Shown one piece after another: positions 26,205-34,442 of a stretch of DNA of 64,000 nucleotides; positions within the stretch are counted from its first letter, which is position 1; each line of letters starts with the position of its first letter. A program made the translations under genes and the position numbers. Below the pieces are notes generated by a model, which was given only the letters and a program-made list of their open reading frames with translations, searched no databases and was not told the origin of the DNA. Source of the stretch: Actinacidiphila yeochonensis CN732. GTDB lineage: Bacteria > Actinomycetota > Actinomycetes > Streptomycetales > Streptomycetaceae. The DNA lies in assembly GCF_000745345.1 (NCBI RefSeq), contig NZ_JQNR01000002.1:124001-188000 (forward strand). Reading direction: 5' to 3'.

Positions 26205-27311
26205 TCACGGTGCCCACGCGGCGGCCGCCTGGGCGATGACATCGGCGGAGTGGTCGAGGGTGGCCTGGGTGTCGCCCTCGGCCAGGACGACGGCGAGCGT
26301 GTGGTCGAGGATCTCGGCCGTGCCGCGGCAGGGCTGCTCCGGCCGGGGGAAAGGGGGCCGGGTGTCGCAGGGCACGAGGCGGAAACTGCCGGTGGAGTTC
26401 GGCACGCCCTGCTGCGCGAGATGTTCGGCGAATGCCCGGGGGCTGGGTAGGCCGATGTGCAGCAGTGGGGAGAAGCCGTTCCAGTCCTCATCCGCGGCAG
26501 GAGCGAGGGCGGTCAGGCCCGGGACCCGCTCCAGGGCGTTCAGGAGGTAGCGGGTCTGGGCGCGGCGCCGTTCGATCAGATCAGGCAGGCGGCGGAGGTT
26601 GGCCAGGGCGAGAGCCGCCAAGGGGGCGGCGAGGCGGGAGTTGGTGGCAAGGCGGCTGAGCGGGGCCTCTCCCGGTGGGGCGGGCTGCCAGTGGCTGCGG
26701 AAGGCGCGCGCGTGCTCGGCGACCTGGCCGCTGGCCGTGGTGAGGAACCCGCCTTCGCCGCTCCACAGGATCTTGCCGTCCTTCATGCTGAAGCAGCCGG
26801 CCGTGCCGACCGTGCCGGCCAGCCGTTCCTTCCGGACGGTGCCGACGGCCTGGGCCGCGTCCTCGACGACGGCGAGCCCGTGCTCGGACGCGAACGCTGC
26901 CAGGGCGCCGGGGTCCCCCATCCGGCCCCACAAGTGGACCGGGATGATCGCCCGGGTCCGCGCGGTGAGCTTCCGGGCCGCGTCCTCGTAGTCCAGGTCC
27001 AGGGTGGCCGGGTCGCTGTCGACGAACACCGGCGTGGCCCCGAGCGTGCGAAGGGGTGCCACGGTCATGATCACGGTGAGCGCCGGGACGAGGACTTCGT
27101 CCCCCGGCCCGATCCCGCAGGCGGACAGCGCGGTGTGCAGGGCTGCGGTGCCCGAGGACACGGCGACCGCGTGCGCGGTGCCGAGGAAGTTCGCTGCTTC
27201 GTCCTCGAACAGCCGCAGATGGACCGAGGCCGCCGGGTCGGGCATGGCCGACAGACTGGCGGTCATCTCTCGGAGGAGCGGCGACTTGTCGGGGGGCGGG
27301 GGCAGGGTCAT
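26205..27311 (-). CDS. DegT/DnrJ/EryC1-type PLP aminotransferase
   Basis: This 368-aa aminotransferase has VSSGTAALHTALSACGIGPGD, LAVVEDAAQAVG and the cofactor Lys at about K180 in MKDGKILWSGEGG. It is not a recent duplicate of the 402-aa homologue at 9626, because the two share family motifs but differ widely. The ATG overlaps the stop of the radical SAM gene (ATGA). Pairing with a radical SAM enzyme suggests oxidation of a sugar or cyclitol carbon followed by transamination (inference). Confidence 0.9.
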   Translation of the reverse strand: MTLPPPPDKSPLLREMTASLSAMPDPAASVHLRLFEDEAANFLGTAHAVAVSSGTAALHTALSACGIGPGDEVLVPALTVIMTVAPLRTLGATPVFVDSDPATLDLDYEDAARKLTARTRAIIPVHLWGRMGDPGALAAFASEHGLAVVEDAAQAVGTVRKERLAGTVGTAGCFSMKDGKILWSGEGGFLTTASGQVAEHARAFRSHWQPAPPGEAPLSRLATNSRLAAPLAALALANLRRLPDLIERRRAQTRYLLNALERVPGLTALAPAADEDWNGFSPLLHIGLPSPRAFAEHLAQQGVPNSTGSFRLVPCDTRPPFPRPEQPCRGTAEILDHTLAVVLAEGDTQATLDHSADVIAQAAAAWAP

Positions 27312-28345
27312 CGGCTGGACTCCTTGTTGAGCAGACGCGGCATGTCCAGGACCAGGGGCCACATGTTCACGCAGTCCCGGCTGAAGTGAGCACAGTCCGT
27401 GCACACGGGCCGCCCGTCGAACAGGGTCCGGGCGTCCGCCCCGGCGATCGTGCGCCGCCGCTCGGCGGGGGTCGCGGCGATCCGCCGGTCGGACGGGCAG
27501 TCCCACAGCGAGCCGTCCGGCTGGACGAAGAACAGCTGCGCACCGCCGAAGCACTCCTGCACGCGCCCGCTGGCCTGGGTGGAGATCGCGGAGACGAAGC
27601 GCAGCATGGAGCCGGGCGATGGAACCTCCAGGCCCGCCGGGTCGGCCTGCAGACGGCCCAGTTCCTGGGCCACGGTCACCGTGTCCTCGGGGGTGTGCGC
27701 GAGCTCGTCGAACAGCTTGTGATCGGGTGCCAGGGAGATCGGCTGCGGCACGAAGTAGTCCACGCCGAGGTCGGCGCCCAGCCGCGCCACCTGGGTGATC
27801 TCCTGCGGCGCCGGCCGCATCACCACGCTGTAGATCCCGACCCGCGGCGCCGGGCCGGTGCCGCGGGCCCGCAGCAGTGCCTGGATGCCGGCCACCACGT
27901 CGGCGTGGCCGAACTTCCCGGAGCGCGAGGGCCGCAGGCGGTCATTGGAGGCCGGGTCCACGCTGTCCAGGGACACCGACACCCCGTCCACCTGCAGTTC
28001 GACGAGACGTTCGGCGATCCCCGGCCGGGTGAGGGGGATGCCGTTCGTGGCGATGACCACCTCGCATCCCGCGTTCTTGATGATCTCGATCAGGTCCAGG
28101 GCGGCGGGCCAGTCCAGCGGCTCGCCGCCGGCGATGACGACCCGCTCGACCGGGGAGCCCTCCAGGGTCCGCGCGAACGCGGTGATCTCCTCCCGGCTCA
28201 GGTCGTTGCGGGAGATGTGCGACAGGATGCCGAGCTGGTCCGGCGGGCTGGTCTTGTGCTCCTCCACGGTGCCGAAGTAGCAGTACAGACAGGCCACCGC
28301 GCAGCGGGAGCGCAGTCCCCACAGGAGCGTGATGTCACGACGCAT
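27308..28345 (-). CDS. Radical SAM enzyme with C-terminal Cys-rich domain
   Basis: This 345-aa protein has the 4Fe-4S motif CAVACLYC (C15, C19, C22), VVIAGGEPLDWP, VIATNGIPL and VSVSLDS. The C-terminal region has ECFGG, DCPSD, VCTDCAHFSRDC, which resembles a SPASM-type auxiliary cluster domain. It is coupled to an aminotransferase (ATGA) and overlaps the upstream kinase gene by 11 bases. SPASM enzymes act on peptides but also on small molecules, for example dehydrogenating alcohols of cyclitols. I favour a small-molecule role given the neighbours. Confidence 0.87.
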   Translation of the reverse strand: MRRDITLLWGLRSRCAVACLYCYFGTVEEHKTSPPDQLGILSHISRNDLSREEITAFARTLEGSPVERVVIAGGEPLDWPAALDLIEIIKNAGCEVVIATNGIPLTRPGIAERLVELQVDGVSVSLDSVDPASNDRLRPSRSGKFGHADVVAGIQALLRARGTGPAPRVGIYSVVMRPAPQEITQVARLGADLGVDYFVPQPISLAPDHKLFDELAHTPEDTVTVAQELGRLQADPAGLEVPSPGSMLRFVSAISTQASGRVQECFGGAQLFFVQPDGSLWDCPSDRRIAATPAERRRTIAGADARTLFDGRPVCTDCAHFSRDCVNMWPLVLDMPRLLNKESSR

Positions 28346-29102
28346 GGACGGCCTCCCGCCGCTGGATCAGGTCCTCCACGGCCGCCCGGAGTGCCTTCGC
28401 GCTCTCGTCCCGGCTGCATCCGTTCACGTCCAGCACGGTGAACCGGTCGGGGTGGGCGCGGGCGAAGTCGCCGTAGAGGACATCGGCCTGTTCGATCACC
28501 ACGACGTCCCGGCCGTCGAGCACCCGGCCGGTCCGGGCGGCGAACCGGCTGGTGGCGACCTCCCGGTCGCCGGTCAGCAGGACCGTAGCGTCGGGAGCGG
28601 GGCGCCAGGGGGCCATCGTCGCCAGGATGCGCTCTGCCAGCGCGAGAGGCTGTACGCCTGGGTGCTGGGCGGCCAGGATCACCGCCTGGTAGATGGCCGT
28701 GCTGTCGACCCCGCGGTCTTCGAGGATCACCTCGACGCCGGTCAAGTCGCTCTCGCTCAGGCGCTCGTACTCGCGAACCTTCAGGGCGAGGAAGGCCAGG
28801 GTCTCCACGACGGGATGCCCCGTCCGCAGGAAGACGTCCCCCGTCGAGCGGAGGGCGGCGATCACCTGGCCCGGCAGCGTGTCGCCGTCCTGGTCCGTCA
28901 GTTCGCTCAGCCGCAGGCACCGCGGGCCCAGCTCGGCCGCGACCGCACGGATCGCCTCGCTCTTGCCTACCCCGTTGAGACCCTCGACGCTCACCCACAG
29001 CGGCCGGACACGGCCGGCAGCGGCACGGGGCCCGGGAACGGTGGGGGCCGTCGCCCTCCGATCTGCGGCGCGCCCGGCCGGGGGCTCCAGTTCAGCGCTC
29101 AT
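28335..29102 (-). CDS. P-loop kinase, thymidylate-kinase-like
   Basis: This 255-aa P-loop kinase has Walker A VSVEGLNGVGKSEA (residues about 37-50), VILEDRGVDSTAIYQAVIL and TVLLTGDREVATSRFAARTG. It is a paralogue of the gene at 25348: both share EGLNGVGK and RxVDxTAxxQA. The start overlaps the PRT gene stop by 11 bases. Two related kinases could perform successive phosphorylations, or phosphorylate two different nucleotide-like substrates. Confidence 0.82.
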   Translation of the reverse strand: MSAELEPPAGRAADRRATAPTVPGPRAAAGRVRPLWVSVEGLNGVGKSEAIRAVAAELGPRCLRLSELTDQDGDTLPGQVIAALRSTGDVFLRTGHPVVETLAFLALKVREYERLSESDLTGVEVILEDRGVDSTAIYQAVILAAQHPGVQPLALAERILATMAPWRPAPDATVLLTGDREVATSRFAARTGRVLDGRDVVVIEQADVLYGDFARAHPDRFTVLDVNGCSRDESAKALRAAVEDLIQRREAVHAS

Positions 29103-29619
29103 GCTGCTCCTCCCAGGGGAAGACGACCCAGGTGTCCGTCAGTGAGGCGATGTAGTCGATGTCGCGGTGGGGGGCGGAGCTCTGCGTCCAGTTGGCCCGG
29201 TTCACGGCGAGGACCGCGGTGCGTACCCGGGCGGGGCCGAGGTCATGGATCATCCGGGCCGTGTGAGCGAGGGTCACGCCACTGCCGGCGATGTCGTCGA
29301 CGAGCAGAACGTCAAGGCCGGTGAGGTCGCCGAGCGACGCGGGGTTGCGGACGGTGGGGACCGTGCTCTTGGCGGCGTTGATGCCGTCGCTGGTGGTGCG
29401 GGTGACTTCGACGGTCCGCACGTCGCGGATCGCGAGCCGGTGGGCGAGCCACGCGGCCGGGATCATGCCGCCGCGGACGATACCCACAACCACCTGCGGC
29501 ATCCCCGCGGCCGCCACCTGATGCGCGAGGGTTGCCGTCGCGGTGGTGAGGTCGTCCCACGTCAGGAACAGCGGGCCGGGCCGATCAGCACGTAACGGTG
29601 AAGTCGACGATGGTTCCAT
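29092..29619 (-). CDS. Type I phosphoribosyltransferase
   Basis: This 175-aa PRT has VVVGIVRGGMIPAAWLA and the PRPP loop VLLVDDIAGSGVTLAHT (104-120). The length and layout match xanthine/guanine-type or general type I PRTs. The ATG has an excellent AAGGAGGT seven bases upstream, so it is likely translated strongly. It lies next to the 7-deazaguanine precursor genes, making it a good candidate for putting phosphoribose on a deazapurine base (inference). Confidence 0.87.
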   Translation of the reverse strand: MEPSSTSPLRADRPGPLFLTWDDLTTATATLAHQVAAAGMPQVVVGIVRGGMIPAAWLAHRLAIRDVRTVEVTRTTSDGINAAKSTVPTVRNPASLGDLTGLDVLLVDDIAGSGVTLAHTARMIHDLGPARVRTAVLAVNRANWTQSSAPHRDIDYIASLTDTWVVFPWEEQHER

Positions 29620-29669
29620 CTGCTCTACCTCCTTATCGGTCGACTCGCCTGCCGGTACCTGGGAGCGCG

Positions 29670-30296
29670 TCACTGGGCGGCGGCGAGGGTGAGGAACTGC
29701 TGGGAGAGCACCGGGTCGCTTTTGAACCGGCCGCCCACCTGCAACGTGGTGGTGCGGGCAGCATCCATCCGCACGCCCCGCATGCTCATGCACAGGTGCG
29801 TACCGCGTACGCGGACGGCGACGTCCTCGCGCCCGATCACGTCGGTGAGGTATCCGAAGAGTTGGCGGGTGAAGCGTTCCTGGACCTGGAGCCGACCAGC
29901 GAAGCGCTGCGCGATCCGCCCGAATTTGGACAGGCCCAACACCTCACCGTCCGGTACATATCCGGCGGTGACCTCCAGGCTCATGGGCAGCATGTGGTGC
30001 TCACACAGCGACCAGACGTTCATGCCGCCCACGATGACCAGCTGGTCGTTCAGCTGGGATTCGGTGAAGCAGGTGTCCACTGCGGCGCCGTCGGGGGACA
30101 GGAACGCCTTCCACCAGGCCGCGACGCGGCCCGGGGTGCCGATCAGCCCGTCCCGGGTGGGATCCTCGCCCAGCTCGACCAGGAGCTGGGCGATCAGGCC
30201 GGCGACGCGGTCGGTGTCGATGCCCGGCGCGGACCGGGCGGGTGCGGGTACGGCGGCACTCAGGGCCGTCTCAGGGCCGGTGACTGACGTCGTCAT
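29670..30296 (-). CDS. folE: GTP cyclohydrolase I
   Basis: This 208-aa FolE converts GTP to dihydroneopterin triphosphate. Zn ligands are visible as C98 and H101 in WSLCEHHMLP and C169 in GTHLCMSMRG, and the GTP-binding GLSKFGRIAQRF is intact. It is a full-length family member. Its place directly before queE and queD indicates dedication to 7-deazapurine synthesis rather than folate. Confidence 0.96.
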   Translation of the reverse strand: MTTSVTGPETALSAAVPAPARSAPGIDTDRVAGLIAQLLVELGEDPTRDGLIGTPGRVAAWWKAFLSPDGAAVDTCFTESQLNDQLVIVGGMNVWSLCEHHMLPMSLEVTAGYVPDGEVLGLSKFGRIAQRFAGRLQVQERFTRQLFGYLTDVIGREDVAVRVRGTHLCMSMRGVRMDAARTTTLQVGGRFKSDPVLSQQFLTLAAAQ

Positions 30297-30347
30297 GGGC
30301 TTCTCTCGCTTCCGGGGGCAGGGGAACGAAGGGGCAGGGGCGGGAGA

Positions 30348-31094
30348 TCAGCGGCCTCGCGCGTCCGCGAAGGCCAACACGTGCAGCCGGGTGGTGAAGT
30401 ACCAGTGCCGGGCCGCGACCGCGTCAGCGAGGACCCGGGTCGTGGCGGTGATCTCGTCTGCGGTGGTGCCCTCGGGCATCACCCACACCGGCGTCAGCCG
30501 GTGCGAATCGGCGAGCTCGGCGATGCGGTCGAGGTCGGCCACCGAGGAGGCGACGAACTTGAACGTCGCTCGCCCGGACGCTGCGAACGCCTCGAGCACG
30601 GCGGGCACCACGCTCTTGGCTTCGTCCATGCCGAAACTGGCGATCTTGGGCGACACGTTGAAGCGGACCCCGCAGACCACCAGTTCGGGCACGGGCGCGA
30701 TGGTGCCGTTCGTCTCGAACTCCACCCGCTTCCCGGCGGCCAGCAGTCCCTGGACGAGCGGCACCAGGCGGGCCTGCTGGAGCAGCGGCTCCCCACCGGT
30801 GATCACGATCAGCTCCACCGGCGAGGACGTGGCCCAGGCCACGAGGTCCGCCGCCGTCTGCTTCGTCGACTCCTTGCGGGGGTCGAAGTGGTCCCAGTCC
30901 CACGTGTACTTCGTGTCGCACTTGGTGCAGCTGAGGTTGCACCGGGACAGGCGGATGAACAGGGCGGGGTGCCCGCAGCTCGGGCCCTCTCCCTGGAAGG
31001 TCGGCACCTTGACGCCGAAGCACTCCGCGACGATCAGCCGGAGTGCGGCGTCGCTTGCCGCCGGGTCGATGTCGACCGGCTCGAAGGTGGTCAC
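30348..31094 (-). CDS. queE: 7-carboxy-7-deazaguanine synthase, radical SAM
   Basis: This 248-aa QueE contracts 6-carboxytetrahydropterin to 7-carboxy-7-deazaguanine. PTFQGEGPSCGHPALFIRLS precedes the cluster motif CNLSCTKC (C52, C56, C59). ELIVITGGEPLLQQ and EFETNGTIAP follow. The GTG start overlaps the queD stop (GTGA), so QueD and QueE are co-translated. QueE homologues serve toyocamycin-type clusters as well as queuosine. Confidence 0.95.
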   Translation of the reverse strand: MTTFEPVDIDPAASDAALRLIVAECFGVKVPTFQGEGPSCGHPALFIRLSRCNLSCTKCDTKYTWDWDHFDPRKESTKQTAADLVAWATSSPVELIVITGGEPLLQQARLVPLVQGLLAAGKRVEFETNGTIAPVPELVVCGVRFNVSPKIASFGMDEAKSVVPAVLEAFAASGRATFKFVASSVADLDRIAELADSHRLTPVWVMPEGTTADEITATTRVLADAVAARHWYFTTRLHVLAFADARGR

Positions 31095-31501
31095 CGCTCC
31101 TCCACGTCGAAGCGAGCCCAGCTGCTCGCCGTCTCGCGTACCAGGACGGCGACCAGGCGGCCGGGGATCTTGGGCTGGAGGTTCTGGATGACCCAGCCGG
31201 CCAGGAACTGAGCCAGGCGCTCCGAGGTCGGCTCAAAGGGGAGAATCTCGTGCAGGTTGCGGTGGTCCAGCTCGGCGGCCAGGAACTCCTTGAACGGGGC
31301 GAGCGCGCCGAAGTCCGTCACGAAGCCGGGCCCCTCCAGGGTGGGAGCGGTCAGGATGACCTCGACCTCGTAGCTGTGGCCGTGCTGGCGGGCGCACTTG
31401 TGCTCGGGCGCCAGCCCGAGAAGGCGGTGGCCGGCCTCGAATCCGAACTTCTTGCCGATGGTGAAGGCCCCGGGCGGCAGCTGAACGGAACTCAAATCCA
31501 T
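31091..31501 (-). CDS. queD: 6-carboxy-5,6,7,8-tetrahydropterin synthase
   Basis: This 136-aa PTPS-family protein turns dihydroneopterin triphosphate into 6-carboxytetrahydropterin. The Zn/catalytic set is visible: FGFEAGHRL (His25) and CARQHGHSY (Cys36, His40, His42). The late HRN and PTSE segments are also present. AAGGA lies a few bases before the ATG. It is the first gene of a minus-strand operon facing a divergent regulator. Confidence 0.95.
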   Translation of the reverse strand: MDLSSVQLPPGAFTIGKKFGFEAGHRLLGLAPEHKCARQHGHSYEVEVILTAPTLEGPGFVTDFGALAPFKEFLAAELDHRNLHEILPFEPTSERLAQFLAGWVIQNLQPKIPGRLVAVLVRETASSWARFDVEER

Positions 31502-31806
31502 GATCTTCCTTCGAGAGTCGATGACGAGGCGGCCATGGCCGCCACAGGGATGCGCATCGAGTCGGCCGCCGGCGGCGATCCCTGGCGGCTTGGGCGCTCG
31601 CTCCTCGTTCCAAGACCAGAGCAGACGGGCGGACCAGGGTGCGGTTCAGAGCGCGGTAGACGCCGCTCATCACGATGCATTCGCGACTGACTAGCCGTCA
31701 TTGCCGGTGTTCTGTAGGAACATTGACGGGTCTGCGCAATGTCCGTCCGAGGGCCTCGTCGGCCTGGACGGCTCAGGGATTTGGCCGAGCGGCGGAGGGC
31801 CGGGCA
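31502..31806. promoter_or_regulatory. Divergent promoter region with TGTTC-N5-GAACA palindrome
   Basis: This non-coding interval lies between queD and an XRE/TPR regulator. A perfect inverted repeat, TGTTC (31707-31711) and GAACA (31717-31721) around TGTAG, sits about 90 bases before the regulator start. GGAGGG serves as ribosome-binding site for the GTG at 31807. No RNA gene or riboswitch-like structure was recognised. Confidence 0.45.
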
Positions 31807-33216
31807 GTGGGCGGAGTTACCCGAGGTCGGCGTGCGGAGATCCAGCGGGAGGCATCCCGGATTCGTGCTCAATGTCAACGAGACGGGCACACCCAGGAAC
31901 GGATCGTGACTATCCTCCGGACGGCGTTGCCAGAGCTGACAGCCCTGGAGGCGTGGCGCCTCGCGCTGGGATGGTCGCGGCCACAGGCGATCCGCGAGGT
32001 CGCCGCCGTCTACCGGTCCGATGGGCTGCTGCCGCCAGGGCTGACGCCGGCCACGCTTTGCCGGTACGAGCACGGGCAGGAGGAGCCCGGAGACGAGTAC
32101 CGCCTGATGATCTCGCGAGCGTACGGGGCACGCCCCGACCAGCTCGCCCTGGAGACACGCCACCTGTGGTGCAGCACCTGCGCGTCCCCGCCCCCGCTCC
32201 ACTACGGTCAGTTCCAGCGCGAGGAGACGAACACCAGTCGAAGGGGATCCATGACGACCGCCAGTGGCCTGCCTGCCATCCGCGAATCCGTGCAGTGGGC
32301 CGTATCGGAGGCGCCGGACGACTTGCCCGCCCTCGCTGCCCTGGCCGAGGCGGCCGTGGAGCACTACGCCCTCAACTACAGCAAGCACGCCCCGGCCATC
32401 CTCTTCGGCGAAGTCCGGGACACCCGCAACCTGCTGTCCAACGCCATCGCAGCAGCCGAGCCCGCGATCGGCCAACGCCTTCGCCGCCAGGTCGGCTGGC
32501 TCTCCGCGCTCCTGGGGAATCTGTGCTTCCACCTGGACGACCGGCCGGGCGCCCGAGCACACCTCACCCTCGCCTCGACATTCGGCCAGTCCACTCAGGA
32601 GCCGGCGCTGACCGCCTGGGCCAGCGGAGCGCTGTCCATGGTCGCCGCCGCCCGGCAGGACTGGGACCATGCACGCGAACACGCCGACTACGGGCTCCAG
32701 CACGCGCCAGCGGGCCTGCGCCGTGCCCAGCTCCTGGGCTGGGCCCTCCTCCCCACCCTGGCTGCCCTCCACCGGGCATCGGAGGCCGACGACGTCATTG
32801 CAGAGAGCGACTCGATCATGGCGTCCGGCGTCGGGCTGCCCGGCCGCTTCGGATACGACCTCGCAGAGCACCGTCTCCACGTCGCTGAGGCGTACCTGAC
32901 ACTCGAACGCGGCGACCGGGCTGCCGACGTGGCACGCCAGTCGGTGGCCGCCGCACCCGAGCAGACCCCCGGCTGGGTGGCTGCCACCCTCGTCCTTGCC
33001 CTCGCCGAAGCCCGCGACGCCCCGGAGCAGGCCGCCACCCGCGCGCTCGGCGTACTCGACCTCATCCCAGCGCCGCGCCTTCGCGCGACCTCCCGCCACC
33101 GCTTGGTGCGTCTCGGCCGCCTGCTTGACAGTGCCACAGTCACTCCAGCTGCCGAACTCGCCGAGCGACTGCGAGCCCTTCCGGAACCGATCCGCCCGGA
33201 CGGAACCGCTGCATAG
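31807..33216 (+). CDS. XRE/TPR-type transcriptional regulator
   Basis: This 469-aa protein has an N-terminal region with helix-turn-helix character (LEAWRLALGWSRPQAIREVA...TLCRYEHGQEEPGDEYRLMI, residues about 38-100). A helical repeat C-terminal part follows (VGWLSALLGNLCFHLDDRPGA, HAREHADYGLQHAP, LAEHRLHVAEAYLTLERGD). GTG 31807-31809 with GGAGGG upstream is a better start than the earlier in-frame codons. It is divergent from queD and probably controls the deazapurine cassette. It shares architecture, not close sequence, with the regulators at 11087 and 50635. Confidence 0.82.
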   Translation: MGGVTRGRRAEIQREASRIRAQCQRDGHTQERIVTILRTALPELTALEAWRLALGWSRPQAIREVAAVYRSDGLLPPGLTPATLCRYEHGQEEPGDEYRLMISRAYGARPDQLALETRHLWCSTCASPPPLHYGQFQREETNTSRRGSMTTASGLPAIRESVQWAVSEAPDDLPALAALAEAAVEHYALNYSKHAPAILFGEVRDTRNLLSNAIAAAEPAIGQRLRRQVGWLSALLGNLCFHLDDRPGARAHLTLASTFGQSTQEPALTAWASGALSMVAAARQDWDHAREHADYGLQHAPAGLRRAQLLGWALLPTLAALHRASEADDVIAESDSIMASGVGLPGRFGYDLAEHRLHVAEAYLTLERGDRAADVARQSVAAAPEQTPGWVAATLVLALAEARDAPEQAATRALGVLDLIPAPRLRATSRHRLVRLGRLLDSATVTPAAELAERLRALPEPIRPDGTAA

Positions 33217-33357
33217 CCGCCCCGGACGGTCAAGGAGCCGCACCTCCGGTGAGGGACACTCCGAGCTAGTTGCTACAGGCGCGGGTGTGGCGGTACTAGG
33301 TCGACGGCGCGTCACGTGATGACCTGGGCGAGCTGCCCCAGCCGGGAGATGACGACG

Positions 33358-33534
33358 GTCCGCTCCGCCCGGCAGGTACCAGCCCCGCTGGTTGTAGGTG
33401 GGTAGGAGCAAGGCGATCTCACCGTCCAGTTGCCACAAGGCGAGGGATCCGGCCGCTCGGGGATGCCACCGGGGCGTATCCGGCTGAAGCTGCCGCCGGT
33501 GGCGGCGCAGCAGCGTGGTTATCGCCCTGCTCAT
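33358..33534 (-). pseudogene. 5' remnant of a Nudix hydrolase gene
   Basis: From an ATG overlapping the next gene's stop (ATGA), about 57 codons read like the N-terminus of a Nudix protein: AAGSLALWQLDGEIALLLP and RGWYLPGGA, the strand leading into the Nudix box. The box itself (Glu, RExxEE) is missing. Downstream the frame stays open only as antisense to the neighbouring regulator. It is a truncated relic at the end of the EEP operon. Confidence 0.5.
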
Positions 33535-34442
33535 GAGGTAGTGCGACGGTTGAGGATGTCGTTGAGTCGTTCACCGTTGAGGGTCAGGCGGAGGATGTGG
33601 TGGTCGGAGACGTCCTCGTCCACTTCGATCACGTCGAACCCGGCCACCGCGGACAGCAGTTCGGGGGTGAGGTAGGCCCGGTCGACCCGGCTGTCGGGGC
33701 CGTGCGTGTCGCAGGCGTTGACGGTGCGTGAGAGCGCGGTCGGGCTGCCGTGGGCGGAGGTCGCCCAGTACAGCGCGGCGTCCTCAAGGCCGGCGGTGCG
33801 GAAGGCAGCGTCCGGGCGGGTGTCCGGCACTCGCTCGCCGGACGGGCCGGCGTAGGAGCGGTGAAGTCTGTGGGGCTCGTTCTTGATCGAGGCGAGGTCC
33901 GGCAGTGTCGGATCTCCCGGCGTGCCCGGTGTCGGGTAGGAGTTGTGGTCGCCGGCGAGGACCGCGGGCAAGGTGTGACGCTGCCCGTCGGACGTGGTCC
34001 AGCCCTTGTCCGCCCAGGTGGTCGCCCACTCGGCCTCCAACTGGCGCTGCGTGGAACTGGCGTAGTTGAGGTGGATGGACACCGCGTTGAAGGGCAGGGC
34101 GTCGGGGCCAGCGTCCTCGTATTTCAAGGTGAGGGCGGTGGGCGGCAGGACGAAGTGCGGCCCACGGCTGTGCGACCAGTCCCGGACGACGGTGAACTTC
34201 GCCGGGTTGTAGAACACGGCCGTGCAGGACTCCTGGCCGAGGACACCCTGCATGTCGAGCGTGCGGGCCTGCGCGTTGAAGATCGTGCCGCCGTTGTCGC
34301 CGGCGTCCCAGAGTTCCTGGCGGAAGAGGATGTCGGGCTTCAGCCTCTTCAGCAGTTCGTCGCCGGCACGGCGCCGGTCAGGGTCGCTCTTGCCGTTGTT
34401 CTCGAAGTTCCAGCAGAGCAGCGTCAGCGGTTTGGCACTCAT
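33531..34442 (-). CDS. Endonuclease/exonuclease/phosphatase family protein (EEP-1)
   Basis: This 303-aa protein has the EEP (DNase I-like) fold. Catalytic signatures are LLCWNFENNGK, RQELWDAG, VLAGDHNSYP, SRVDRAYL and VSDHHILRL. These match the Asn/Glu/Asp/His metal sites of the superfamily, which cleaves phosphodiester or phosphate-ester bonds in nucleic acids, inositol phosphates or lipids. The ATG overlaps the stop of the next EEP gene (ATGA). No signal peptide is seen, so it should be cytoplasmic. Confidence 0.82.
   Translation of the reverse strand: MSAKPLTLLCWNFENNGKSDPDRRRAGDELLKRLKPDILFRQELWDAGDNGGTIFNAQARTLDMQGVLGQESCTAVFYNPAKFTVVRDWSHSRGPHFVLPPTALTLKYEDAGPDALPFNAVSIHLNYASSTQRQLEAEWATTWADKGWTTSDGQRHTLPAVLAGDHNSYPTPGTPGDPTLPDLASIKNEPHRLHRSYAGPSGERVPDTRPDAAFRTAGLEDAALYWATSAHGSPTALSRTVNACDTHGPDSRVDRAYLTPELLSAVAGFDVIEVDEDVSDHHILRLTLNGERLNDILNRRTTS

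Noticed and set aside
29670..31501. Dpd-type 7-deazaguanine DNA modification system
   Set aside because: FolE/QueE/QueD would fit, but no TGT-like DpdA, helicase or other Dpd protein is seen in the window; methyltransferases, PRTs and exporters fit small-molecule synthesis better.
31502..31806. preQ1/preQ0 riboswitch before queD
   Set aside because: No recognisable aptamer-like pairing or A-rich tail was seen on the queD strand; only a short DNA palindrome is present.
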